From Paraconiothyrium sp. Pb-2020 (Eukaryota; Ascomycota; Dothideomycetes; Pleosporales; Didymosphaeriaceae): a DNA stretch of 64,000 nucleotides. Below the pieces are notes generated by a model, which did not search any database, had not been told where the DNA came from, and saw only the letters and a list, made by a program, of their open reading frames with translations. Each line of letters starts with the position of its first letter. The stretch's first letter is position 1. The stretch spans positions 2,170,001 through 2,234,000 of the forward strand of contig JAJUBI010000006.1 of the NCBI GenBank assembly GCA_022419385.1, read 5' to 3'. Shown here piece by piece: positions 1 to 9,377 of the stretch. The translations under genes and the position numbers were made by a program.

Positions 1-231
1 GGGCGGTGCCATGGCCGTAGGAGACTGTTGCGCGGAGCTCGGATTATGTGCGCTGCTGCTGTTGTACCCACCGCGTCCACGACTGCCCCTTCTGCCGCCT
101 CGGGGCGAGTTGTTCTGCTGGGGGCTTGCCATGGCGAGGTTCTGGGGACGATGCGGCGAAGGACGGCCGGAGTGCTCCTCATCGTAAGAATAGCTGCGGT
201 CGCCGCGCTTTCGCTTGCCGGAGGGAGCCAT
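1..231 (-). CDS. THO2: N-terminal fragment of a probable THO complex subunit 2, cut by the window edge
   Basis: An ATG at 231-229 on the minus strand opens a frame of exactly 77 codons that stays open to base 1, so the gene continues outside the window. The peptide starts MAPSGKRKRGDRSYSYDEE, passes through an S/P/H-rich stretch (RPSPHRPQNL) and an RGG-like arginine/glycine patch (GGRRGSRGRGG), then S/Q-rich sequence. From memory this opening resembles the disordered N terminus of fungal Tho2, the scaffold of the THO/TREX complex in transcription-coupled mRNP assembly and export in the nucleus. No folded domain lies in the window, so the assignment rests on the N-terminal signature only. Another basic nuclear RNA-binding protein is possible. 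Confidence 0.5.
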   Translation of the reverse strand, partial: MAPSGKRKRGDRSYSYDEEHSGRPSPHRPQNLAMASPQQNNSPRGGRRGSRGRGGYNSSSAHNPSSAQQSPTAMAPP

Positions 232-2003
232 GACTCCACTCTCTTATCGCAAAGAGAGCGAGTTTGGGTGAGGCTCAGAACAAGCTGCGGGGAGGAGCAT
301 GCAACGCGCGAAGTGAAGTAGGGCTAAGGTCGTCAAGCATGCAACGGGTCGGCCGTGATGTTTGGAAAAGTTAAAGGATCCCGGAGACGATTGACACGCC
401 GTCGTACGCGCGTGAGATGTCTAGTTTGAACGAGTCGCGGTCGCGTGGGTTTGATAGACAGTTTCTCGAATTGCGGCTCACGGCTTGGCAACTGCCTGGC
501 CCGAGCTTGCGCTTTGTTCTTCACGCGCCTAGCGTCGTATCGCGTTCACCTGCATCAACAAAGGAACAATAGACGTCCAAAGTTTGACGCTTTGTCACCA
601 TTGCAACACAGCTTCTTCGACACATAGAACACAGAGCGTCAATAGTATGTCATGACGTCTATAGGACAGGTTCCAGGCGTAGCTGAATAAAGCACGTTCT
701 CGGCGCTGATGCAGACCTACCAACCCAACGGCCGAAGTCACCGTTCGCTGACTTGGCTAGTGTTGCTTCGGCTTCATTATTAAACAGGAGTCTCCAAGCG
801 GCAACTTCAGTCGTGTGTGTGAACCGGTTGATCTGCGACATGTATTATGATAGATATCGGTGCGTTGATGGCATTAATGCCTGCCCTTCCACCATAACCG
901 CTATCCATAAGAGGTCTAGAAGCGCTTTACCATATTTCGTGTCCATTGTGACTCCATTGCCACACTATTGTCACCCTCATGTCACTAATACGAAGCACGA
1001 TAGGCAATTGCTGCCAAAGGCGACCACCAGACGACCAGTACTCGTCAAGATAGCATAAGGAAGTGACGCAAGCAGAGGCATCGATCGACAATCGTTAGCA
1101 ATCTAGCTTTGCGCCGCTGCCATCCCTGGGGACCTGCACCAGCTCAAGCTTCCCGACCTAGATGGACACCCTTCGCGATGGACTCCAAAAGGATAGGACA
1201 TCTAATGGACAGGACATTAAATCGCCGATTATCCGAGGAATCATCATTGCCCCCTCCGTCACCGTAACTCTCGAGCACGCAGCAGATGCCACCGCTCAGG
1301 AACTCGATTTCGGCTTAACTACTCCGTCAGCAACGCCGCGACTGTGGATACCGGATACTGTTGCCAATATTTACCTTGGCAAAACAAATAGTTCAGCTTG
1401 AACCACAGGTGAATTGCTTCAGTGTCAATTAGCATTTTGATGTCGAGCATAGAGACATCACATTGTGCACCTAGGCAGTCATTGGTACCTTCCATATTCT
1501 ATCCGCTGCCAGCAGAGTGCTCACAGTTCGAAATAGGCCAATGGACGCCACAACTAAAGCCGCCAACGAATTCATGATCTGCTGCCATGCGAACGTCTTT
1601 GGCGGTCACCACCCGACACTTAAATTTTCATGACCCACATGACTGCGAACAGCGTGCCCACCAGTCTGACGAGACCCGACGGACCGCACTAGTCCGACCA
1701 TAAGCTCTGCAAGCCCTTTAGGCTTTCCAGGCTATGGGACCGGATGGCCCGTCTGCCGCGCTCCCAGTCTGCCACGCTTGGGCAAATCGCAGAATTTCGC
1801 AGATGGTGCAGGGTTGCTGTGTAATGAAGGATTACTTGGAGTACAGTATCTGTGAGTGGCGGCGCTATAACAGTTCAATGCTTTGCCGCCAAGTGGTCAA
1901 TCATTGGACTGATGTATCGGACCTAATCAAAGCTATCCTTTGGCTGTTCCGTAAAGGTATGCTTCGTTCGTTCTCCTTGTTGCTAAAGCTTAGCCGTGGA
2001 AGA
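232..2003. other. Intergenic region, no gene recognised
   Basis: Only short unsupported reading frames on both strands (the longest about 100 codons), with no splice-consistent extension or protein motif. It should contain the promoter of the THO2-like gene at its left side and the 3' end of the chitinase transcript at its right side. Confidence 0.5.
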
Positions 2004-3368
2004 TCATAGCTCGCTCCTATCTACCCTTCCGTCTCTCCACAACTGCACTGCCTTATTCGCTGCCTTCAGGTTCTTTAACTCTGGTGCATCTTCACCCAAA
2101 CCCCATGCAAAAATACCACCTATTCCTCTTTTCTTTCTGATCTGTGAAACCTTCCTTCTGATAGCGTCAGGCGTATCAAAACTCCAGAATAAATCCTCTT
2201 CAGCATCAAAATAGAAGTATCCATCCTTATCATACAGGCCACCCTTTAGTGCCTTGCTGAAAGACGCCTTCAGCTCAGTAGGTACATCGTCGTGCCAGGA
2301 AAAAGCGCCTGCTTTACCTAAATCCGCTCCGGTAGTGGGATTTTCCATCAGCGCAGCCGGGCACCCGATAGGATGCGTTTTGCATTTCTGTCGCGCCGCT
2401 GGATCGGTCTTGAACCATTTCACATAGAATGCTAATCCCAGATTCGCCTTCGATGGTTCCAGGCCAGCAGCGATGTAAGCATCGATGGCTTCGAGCGAGC
2501 TCTTGAAGCCAGTGTGATGCTTTGTAACGTTATCTCGGCGATTCATGAGGTCGTATGTCATGATGTTCAAGAAGTCGACAGAAGGCGAGATAAAAGGCAT
2601 GGTGGACGGTATGAAGGCTAACATGTCGCGAGAAAGCCCGGGAACTGCGGCGGAGATGAGTTTTGAGGGGCCGAGGGCAATGCGGAGCGCGGAAAGGAGG
2701 AGAGGATAGGCGGTTATTTCCCAGGTGTGTGCGGAGTTGGGGGTGCGCTTGTAATCTTCCCCATTGCCGCTGAGATTTGTTAGCTGGAGGGATGAGCCGA
2801 AGTACTAGTACGGAGGGCTTACCCTGGGTACTCCCAATCGATGTCGACACCTGTGAAAGAATCAGCTGTATCGTACGGAATGCAGTGGAAGCGATCGTGT
2901 ACACACCATCCGCACCGGTACTTTCGACCATTTTTCTTACTCCCTCGGCCCAAACTCGTCTTCCTTTTTGGGTGCGCGCTGCTTCTCTGAATCCATCCTC
3001 GTTCCCCCATCCTCCGATTGCAACCATAATTTTGGTCTCCTTTGGGAACTTCGTTCTCGCTTCTTCTACAGTCATGAAATGTGGCCAATCGTCTCGGTCC
3101 GGATCGTTGAAGATTTCTGAACGCATGAAAGCCATAGCGACATGTGTGACATCTTTGATAAGTGGTATAGAGGGTACTATGGGATGCTGGCTGGAAAATG
3201 TATCAGCTAAGCACATGGGTACGCTAATACAGGACATTGGCTTGTAGCAACTCAATAGACCAACCCTGTCAGGTACATGATGTATCTGGGTACATCTATA
3301 GAGGCGTCAGTAAACACGGCCAGTGCTGTTAGGATGCATGGCAGGAGTCGAAGACAGAGCCCCACCAT
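2004..3368 (-). CDS. Secreted GH18 (class V) chitinase
   Basis: Exons 3368-3265, 3190-2907, 2850-2823 and 2769-2004 join in frame into about 393 residues. The start at 3368 gives a hydrophobic signal peptide (LLPCILTALAVF) followed by a GH18 first strand (RYIMYLTGQH). Exon 2 carries the substrate-barrel segment KIMVAIGGWG. The catalytic signature DGVDIDWEYPGG (DxxDxDxE type, catalytic Glu at about residue 136) is built by the 28-nt third exon plus its neighbours. Exon 4 has the further barrel motif FLNIMTYDLMNR and ends with GGIFAWGLGEDAP. The family hydrolyses beta-1,4 linkages of chitin in the wall or outside the cell. I see no chitin-binding module. Frame, motif order and length all fit; the natural substrate is not visible from sequence. 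Confidence 0.93.
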
Positions 3369-3450
3369 CCTGGACTGCAACGACGGTTCAGGTGATGAAG
3401 AGGCCCGTGATTTCAATCGGTCACTCAAATGTGTTCCTAAATTGTTTTGA

Positions 3451-4168
3451 CTAAAGGGAAATGCGGCTGAGAGAGAAGGTACCACTGTGCGAGTAGAAGG
3501 AGGTCCGAGTCAGGCTTCCCCGCCTTTCTGCAAGCGACAGCAAATACGCTAACTCATCAACATCACCTGTGTATACTTCGCAAAAACCGATGCGCATTGC
3601 CCCGAAGCAACACCTATTTGGGACACATTCAAAGTTCAGGAGAGAAGAAGGGGGTCGCACTCCGTCCGTGATAAGGTTGTCGGGTCCGTCTCCTAGATAA
3701 TCCCATTGGTCATTACCGATGGAAACATGCTTAGTGTATGCACCCCTGCTATCGACCTTCAATTCACCAATTACCAGCCTGCTTTGCAAGGGTGAGAAGT
3801 GTCTGACACCGCCTTCACACCAAGGTGCTGAAATGCCTTCTAGGCCCACCTCATCATGGCTCTGGGTAAGCTTTTTTATTGATATCATGATGTGTTCGCC
3901 CTTCTGTTGGTTAATCCTTGTTGAACAACTCACCTGAGTCGTAGTAGACAATAAAGTAGAGTATAAAGAACTAATGAAAAAAGCGTTATGAAGGTAAGTG
4001 ATGAAAAAAAGGTAGGTAGATTATAGAACTAATGAAGAAGTCGACACTAGCGTCGTGATCAGGTGGGAGAGGATCGAAATCGACTATACCGCCGTCGCCA
4101 GAAGGTTTTATGATGCCACAGGCATGGCTTATAAAGGCTTGAAATTGGCCCTCCAAACTAAGATTCAT
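3451..4168 (-). CDS. Possible multi-exon hypothetical gene, model unresolved
   Basis: Two minus-strand coding-like segments lie head to tail: 4168 to about 4030, starting MNLSLEGQFQAFISHACGI, and about 3960 to 3451, which includes a good intron (GTGAGT donor at about 3933, CCCAG acceptor at about 3861) leading into SHDEVGLEGISAPWCEGG. Composition looks protein-like in both (balanced, several Cys and Trp), but I could not join the first segment to the second in a consistent phase. The region just before the second segment contains an imperfect duplicate of the end of the first (ttcattagttct twice). No domain recognised. It could be a decayed gene or a wrongly read intergenic stretch between the chitinase and the dehydratase. 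Confidence 0.28.
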
Positions 4169-4837
4169 CTTCAGTACCTACTGCGCAAAGGTAAAGAGTG
4201 TCTACGCTAGCGTTGGGTATAGGTAGCTGATCATTGTCTCTTTGATAAAGCTGCAGGGATTTCAATTCTAGAAATCAGCACTACAAACCATTGTCGAGTG
4301 CGACCTATGTATGACTTTCAGACCTCTGAAGCCTAGATGAGTACATTCTACATAACATCGATCTCAACTGTAACCCTTCGCAAATTGCGCTTTCGTACTC
4401 GTGAGTCAAAGGCGAATACTATGAGTTATGTCAGTGTTTTCGCAATCGTGTGCCTCTTCTTGACCTTACGCTACCTGAAAATCAAGATATACCACTGATG
4501 AAGAGTCGATCCGAAATCGGAGAAGAAAATGGGCGCACATGCGGAGTGATTGCTGGTCGATGAGGTTTAAGTGCACAGTAATGTTTCGTGATGTGCACAT
4601 GTGATTGTTCGATTTTAAGGCGATATCTCATCGGTGGGAGACGTTGACTGAAATTTTGCAGTCCATCCGGATTGAGGTCCGGGCTTTTCTTCTCATGCGC
4701 AAATGTTTGAGATGATGACAGGAAAAGAGGTGCGGTGGTTGCAGACCCGGTTGACCCTACGGCGTTCGTTCGGTTAGATATCGATAAGCCGAAGCTCAAT
4801 GTTCCTCCCGAACCCAATGTTTCGACGAACAACGACA
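4169..4837. other. Intergenic region upstream of the dehydratase
   Basis: No supported gene. Open frames on the minus strand here are antisense to the 5' end of the downstream plus-strand gene. It presumably holds that gene's promoter and 5' leader. Confidence 0.45.
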
Positions 4838-6841
4838 ATGGCCACTGGTACGCGCTGTTCGTACAGCCTGGTGAAGACGCCATTTCATCGCACACAATGG
4901 CAAAGAATACGGAAACCTCGTCGATCTTACTCGTCCGACTCAGTCGAGGGCTCTGGCAATCGTGCATCAAGCCCGCAAGCGACGGATCCAGAGGCCGCAG
5001 AATGGTTTCAAACCCTCCGCAAAGAAATGCTCAATCGTGAGCTACCGCTAGAGTACGACACCATAATACATGCAACCGAAAAGAAACTCCATAACACGTT
5101 ATACTCATTTTTTCCGAAAGGACGGGAGGCGTCACCCACGACCGAGCGCAAAGCTATACCGAAGGTAGCGATGCCTTACGCTATTGGCGAACATCTGATC
5201 TTCTGCAATCCAAGCCTTTCCGATGACCAATTACTGTCCGATGGTACCGATCCATTACATAGCCCTTGCGGCTCTTTTATACGCCGTATGTGGGCGGGCG
5301 GCGCTGTTAGAGTAGACAAGAACCTCTATTTTGGCACGAATACTGGCTGGGCACCGTACAAACACATCCTGTGCCTCGAGCGTATAAAGGATGTGAGACT
5401 ACGAGGTCAGGGCGACAAAGAGAAGATCTTCATTACCATTGAGCGGAAGTTCGCTAGATCCGGTCCCTTATTTCGGGCTGTTCAAGATTCTAGGGACAAA
5501 CCCCTGCAGGGACCTTCACTGAACGTAGCTCTCAAGGAAGAAATGCGTAAATCGGACCAAGCCTTTCTGACGGAGGACCGCAACATAGTGTTCATGCGTG
5601 AGCGGTCTGCTGGGGAGCTTCAAGATATCAAAGCGGGCAAGTTGGCGCCTGTCAAATACCTCCAGTGTCGGTAGCCCTTCTGATTTGCATTTATATACTG
5701 ACTAAGAGATACAGCACTTGGACAACCCGATTTCTACCATACCCTGACCCCCACAAGCACACTACTTGCTCGCTTCTCGGCCCTTACTTTCAATGCGCAC
5801 CTCATTCATCTCGACCGAGAGTACGCTCGGAACGTTGAAGGTCACTGTAATGTCCTCGTACACGGCCCGTTAACCCAAACGCTCATGCTTAAGTTCATTG
5901 GTACTCATCTCCAATCAATCCCTGAGGGCCCGCACATCGTGGAAGCGATCGAGTACAGAAACCTTGCGCCCTTGTACTGTGGTGAAGAGTTGCGTTTGTG
6001 TGCAAGAGAAAAGGTAGGGGCACGTACGGATGACGCTCGAATATACGACATATGGATCGAAGGTCCGACAGGAGGAATGGCCGTGAAAGGCCTCGTGCGG
6101 ACAGCACGTCTGCCCAACGGTCGATCATCCTCGCCCCGAGTCTCGTCTGCTCCATCGGGGAAGGCTACAGGAAAGAAGATTTCACGAAAGGCGGAGAAGA
6201 AAGAATCGAATGGTACGGCGCACCACATCAGCCGCAAAGCCCGCAAAGTGGCCGTTGGGTTTGAATCTGATATCACAGATAGAGAACTGTTGACCACCAG
6301 TGCAAGAAACGGCGTAATGCTAATTCGCCACTTCCCCAGCAACTCTGCGCAGAAGCTGACGAACCCTGAAGATACTCCGCCACAAAAGGCAATAACTGTT
6401 TTAGGCTCTCCGTCCGGCTCCGAACAACCTAAACAAACACCAACCCCACCCGCTGACAGGTCATATCTTCGAAAATACCTACGAGCTCACCGCCAGCAAT
6501 ATATCCGTAAACACCGAACCTACGACCCACATGTGCTCCGTCGCTGGCTACGACAGCTTCGCGAGAACCATCCCAATCCTACCAATTCCTTAACTCTCAT
6601 GCGTGCCGTCCACGTGCCCGTTCCCATGCGATCAAGCATGAAGCTTGCAGACCGGAATATACTACAGCGTACGATGCGCACGCGCACTCGCCCCTGGCGA
6701 ATAGCTCCCGTCCCCGTTGTGCGCTTTCATTACCGCGACGACTGGCGGGAGCGTAGGTTTGCTAGCCGTGGTCCGCGCCGCCTGTTAGCCAGGCCGCCTG
6801 TGCGAATCATCGCCACCAGGGAGACAAGGACGTTCTCCTGA
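4838..6841 (+). CDS. HTD2/MaoC-type hot-dog dehydratase with long basic C-terminal extension
   Basis: The second exon (5715-6841) reads LGQPDFYHTLTPTSTLLARF, then SALTFNAHLIHLDREYAR and NVLVHGPLTQTLML, the hallmark of the HTD2-like hot-dog family (mitochondrial 3-hydroxyacyl-thioester dehydratase type 2, or mesaconyl-CoA-hydratase-like enzymes). The first exon runs to about 5666; the intron is about 5667-5714 with a weak GTCGGT donor, so that junction is approximate. In-frame ATGs lie at 4799, 4820 and 4838. The last gives an Arg/Ser/Thr-rich leader like a mitochondrial presequence and is preferred. The predicted protein is about 651 aa, roughly twice the usual length. The last 240 or so residues, after VRTARLPNG, form a very Arg/Lys-rich tail with no domain I recognise. 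Likely role: the dehydration step of mitochondrial type II fatty acid synthesis, or a related acyl-CoA hydration. Confidence 0.8.
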
Positions 6842-7047
6842 GCTAAGAAAAATGCTGCAAGCAGGGCTGCGCGTCGCCAGAGAGATCGCTCTGCAGACCT
6901 TTTCATTTCCAGGAGACGTTTCAGCAAGTCCTTGAACTGCATGGGCGGCTCAAGGTTGATGGTGTGTAAGAAGCCTGTCTCGGACTGTTGATGTGGGGCT
7001 TGGATGGCTATCATGGTGGGTAAGCCAATGTAAACATACGAAGGCAC
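6730..7047 (-). CDS. Possible small hypothetical protein overlapping the dehydratase 3' end
   Basis: A 105-codon minus-strand frame has plausible protein character: an amphipathic basic segment (FKDLLKRLLEMKRSAERSLW), then a hydrophobic stretch (AALLAAFFLAQENVLVSLVAM) like a single membrane segment. Its last third is antisense to the arginine-rich end of the dehydratase, which can create artefactual open frame. I do not recognise it. Confidence 0.22.
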   Translation of the reverse strand: MPSYVYIGLPTMIAIQAPHQQSETGFLHTINLEPPMQFKDLLKRLLEMKRSAERSLWRRAALLAAFFLAQENVLVSLVAMIRTGGLANRRRGPRLANLRSRQSSR

Positions 7048-7358
7048 GATATAGACATCACTACACTTCCTACATGAGCTCAGCGCACGTCTTGCTACAT
7101 AGACGGATCACAATTCAGCACCTTCAGTGAAATGGAGAGTGTTTCGTTGGCCGCCCGTATCAAAGTTGAACATGCACGATAGGGACATCTAATAGGGGCC
7201 ATGTCAAAAAGTTGATTCATTCCAGTCACTGTGGACTACATGCCCATGAACGCCATGCAATTCGTATTCGCTTTTCCATGATGCCAGCCAGGTATTGGTA
7301 TTTCCCAGATCCGTCATTTCCATCTTAAGCACGCCCCGCCCACATGAGCACGCCTCGT
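6842..7358. other. Convergent 3' intergenic region
   Basis: Lies between the 3' ends of the plus-strand dehydratase and the minus-strand RPL25. Apart from the doubtful small minus-strand frame at 6730-7047 I see no gene or repeat. Confidence 0.45.
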
Positions 7359-8118
7359 TTAGACGATAGCGAGCTTGGTGGCGGCAATGTCGAGGGCATC
7401 GACATCAGGCGTCAACCGTGCGAAAGCCTTCTTGGAGCCGTCCGGTCGGATGAGGGTGTTGATCTTGATAGTGGTGACATCGTATTGCTTCTTCAGGGCT
7501 GCGGCAATCTGGCGCTTGTTGGCCTTGATGTCGACGATGAAGACGAGGGTGTTGTTCTCCTCGATCTTCTTCATGGCGGACTCAGTGTTGAGCGGGTGAA
7601 TAAGGATCTTGCCAGCATCGAGGCGAGGCTGGTGAGGGATCGACTTGCGAGGGTACTTAGGAGCACGGCTGCAATGTTGTCAGCCATTCCTTCCATGCCA
7701 ATGACAGATGCAAGAATGATGAAAGTATACGTACGAGAGCTCAAGGGTCTTGGGGCGGTGGAAGCTGGTGCTCTTGCGCACCTTGCGGACCTTGTGCGAG
7801 TTGACCTTTACATCTCGTTAGAATTGCCGCCCACGGCACGAGAAGTAAAAGCCGCCAGCGATGGGATGCTGGCACGCCTTGTAGGTCTAACTTACTCCCT
7901 TGAGAGCAGCTTTGGCAGCGGCGTTAGCCTGCTTGCTGGGCTTAGAGGCTGCAACTCGTTAGCACACGTCCTCAATACATCGCAGCGACTCAACAGGAAT
8001 TTCACGATCTAGCACCGTCTTTGAAGACCGACTTCGCGTGGGCGAATGGTCGCGAGGTGTTGTTGATCGCTTCGCTGAGACTGGAGAGCGTCGTACCCTT
8101 GGATCCTTTGGGAGGCAT
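7359..8118 (-). CDS. RPL25: Large-subunit ribosomal protein uL23 (L25/L23a)
   Basis: Four exons, 8118-8097, 7948-7896, 7805-7735 and 7668-7359, splice in frame to 151 residues. Exon 1 is only 22 nt (MPPKGSK plus one base), followed by a short basic N-terminal extension (SKPSKQANAAAKAALKG), the eukaryote-specific part of uL23 that acts in nucleolar import and rRNA contact. The core reads APKYPRKSIPHQPRLDAGKI, then NTLVFIVDIKANKRQI, VTTIKINTLIRPDG and the conserved end ALDIAATKLAIV. The protein binds 25S rRNA near the polypeptide exit tunnel and helps dock SRP and nascent-chain factors. Several introns clustered near the 5' end are typical of fungal ribosomal-protein genes. It is divergent from BMT2, another ribosome-related gene. 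Confidence 0.97.
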
Positions 8119-8228
8119 GGCGACGGATGTGCTGTGTGTTAGTAGCTGTCGTGGGAAGAGGTCGGAAGTCGAAGTCTCGATTTTCGCAACACAGCCAAAA
8201 TTGCGGCAGCGGAGGTGCGCTTAGCGAC

Positions 8229-8234
8229 CACGTG
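8229..8234. promoter_or_regulatory. E-box CACGTG in the RPL25/BMT2 divergent promoter
   Basis: The palindrome CACGTG, in the context ACCACGTGAC, lies in the 229-bp gap between the two divergent start codons. Such sites bind bHLH factors (Cbf1/Pho4 type) in fungi. Function here is inferred from position only. Confidence 0.35.
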
Positions 8235-8347
8235 ACAAAAGCGCTAGTGCAGTAGCGCAGAATTATCGACCGCTCGGCATGCGCTTGCCGCTAACATTTT
8301 TGCGCCTCGAAAAACACCATGTAAAATTGGCCAATGAAGGCAAAGGG

Positions 8348-9223
8348 ATGGCGGTCAAAAAGCGTCAAAAGTCGCTATCTCAGGGGCGTCCGCCTACCAG
8401 CAAGCCGAAAGAGCGCATGACCTCCCAGCGATCTCGAACCATCATTCGGACCCATCATCGATTGCACAAAGAACACGCGTCTGCCGTCAGGAAGGGCGAT
8501 ACGAAGCTGGCAGCAAGTATTGCCAAATCCATTGAGGAAAATGGGGGGCTCGAAGTGTATCAAGCAGCTAGTAGGCAAGGCCAGTCTAAGGATCGCGGCG
8601 GAGACTCGAGCAAGGTGCTCATCGACTGGTTGCAAGGTGCACACGTTCTCGATCGCACTAAACGGACGGTCATTGAAGACGCTGCAAAGTCGATACTTCG
8701 ATGCTTGGAAGTTGGAGCACTTTCAACCAACAACGAGATATCAAAGTACCCCAAGAATATTGAGATGACGAGAATCGACCTAAACAGCCAAGAGATGGGT
8801 ATCGAGAAGCAGGACTTTATGAAGCGTCCGCTTCCGGCCTCAGAAAGTGACCGCTTCGACATTGTTTCTCTTTCTTTGGTTCTCAATTATGTGCCAGACC
8901 CAGCTCAAAGAGGCGCGATGTTAAAGCGTGTAACGCAGTTCTTGCGTCACAACGATCCAAGTCAAAAGATCGACGCGTCCGTCCTTCCTGCTCTATTTCT
9001 CGTCCTACCATTACCTTGCGTGGAGAACTCTCGGTATTTGAATGAGCGAGTGCTCCTTCGCATCATGACGAACCTCGGCTTCAGCTTGATGAATGAGAAG
9101 AAAACCCCGAAATTGTGCTACTATCTTTTTACCCTGACGGGTGCGAGCAATTCCACAAAGATCGAAAAGAAAAAAGTGAGAGACGGGCCAGCCATGAACA
9201 ATTTCTGCGTTATTGTCGAATAA
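8348..9223 (+). CDS. BMT2: 25S rRNA adenine-N1 methyltransferase Bmt2
   Basis: A single exon. The ATG at 8348 is preferred over 8279 because it gives the usual basic Bmt2 start (MAVKKRQKSLSQGRPP). The 291-residue protein has an N-terminal helical basic region (RTIIRTHHRLHKEH), then a Rossmann-type SAM-binding core. LEVGALSTNNEISKY sits at the methyl-donor site, IEMTRIDLNSQEMGIEKQDF follows, and FDIVSLSLVLNYVPDPAQRGAM is the characteristic post-motif segment. It ends MNNFCVIVE, as expected for the family. Bmt2 places m1A in helix 65 of 25S rRNA in the nucleolus. No introns seen. It shares a 229-bp divergent promoter with RPL25, which would suit joint control of ribosome production. Confidence 0.93.
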   Translation: MAVKKRQKSLSQGRPPTSKPKERMTSQRSRTIIRTHHRLHKEHASAVRKGDTKLAASIAKSIEENGGLEVYQAASRQGQSKDRGGDSSKVLIDWLQGAHVLDRTKRTVIEDAAKSILRCLEVGALSTNNEISKYPKNIEMTRIDLNSQEMGIEKQDFMKRPLPASESDRFDIVSLSLVLNYVPDPAQRGAMLKRVTQFLRHNDPSQKIDASVLPALFLVLPLPCVENSRYLNERVLLRIMTNLGFSLMNEKKTPKLCYYLFTLTGASNSTKIEKKKVRDGPAMNNFCVIVE

Positions 9224-9377
9224 GTACCGCACAGCAACGGGCTCTGTCCTCGTTCATTCGTCTAAGCCAATGCTCTATGATCAGGCTATTACTCAGCCGC
9301 CGTCTATATCCGCCACATACGCACCAAGGACATACAATTTCTGCATGATAAACAACGAGCTCCTGTAGCTATGTTAC

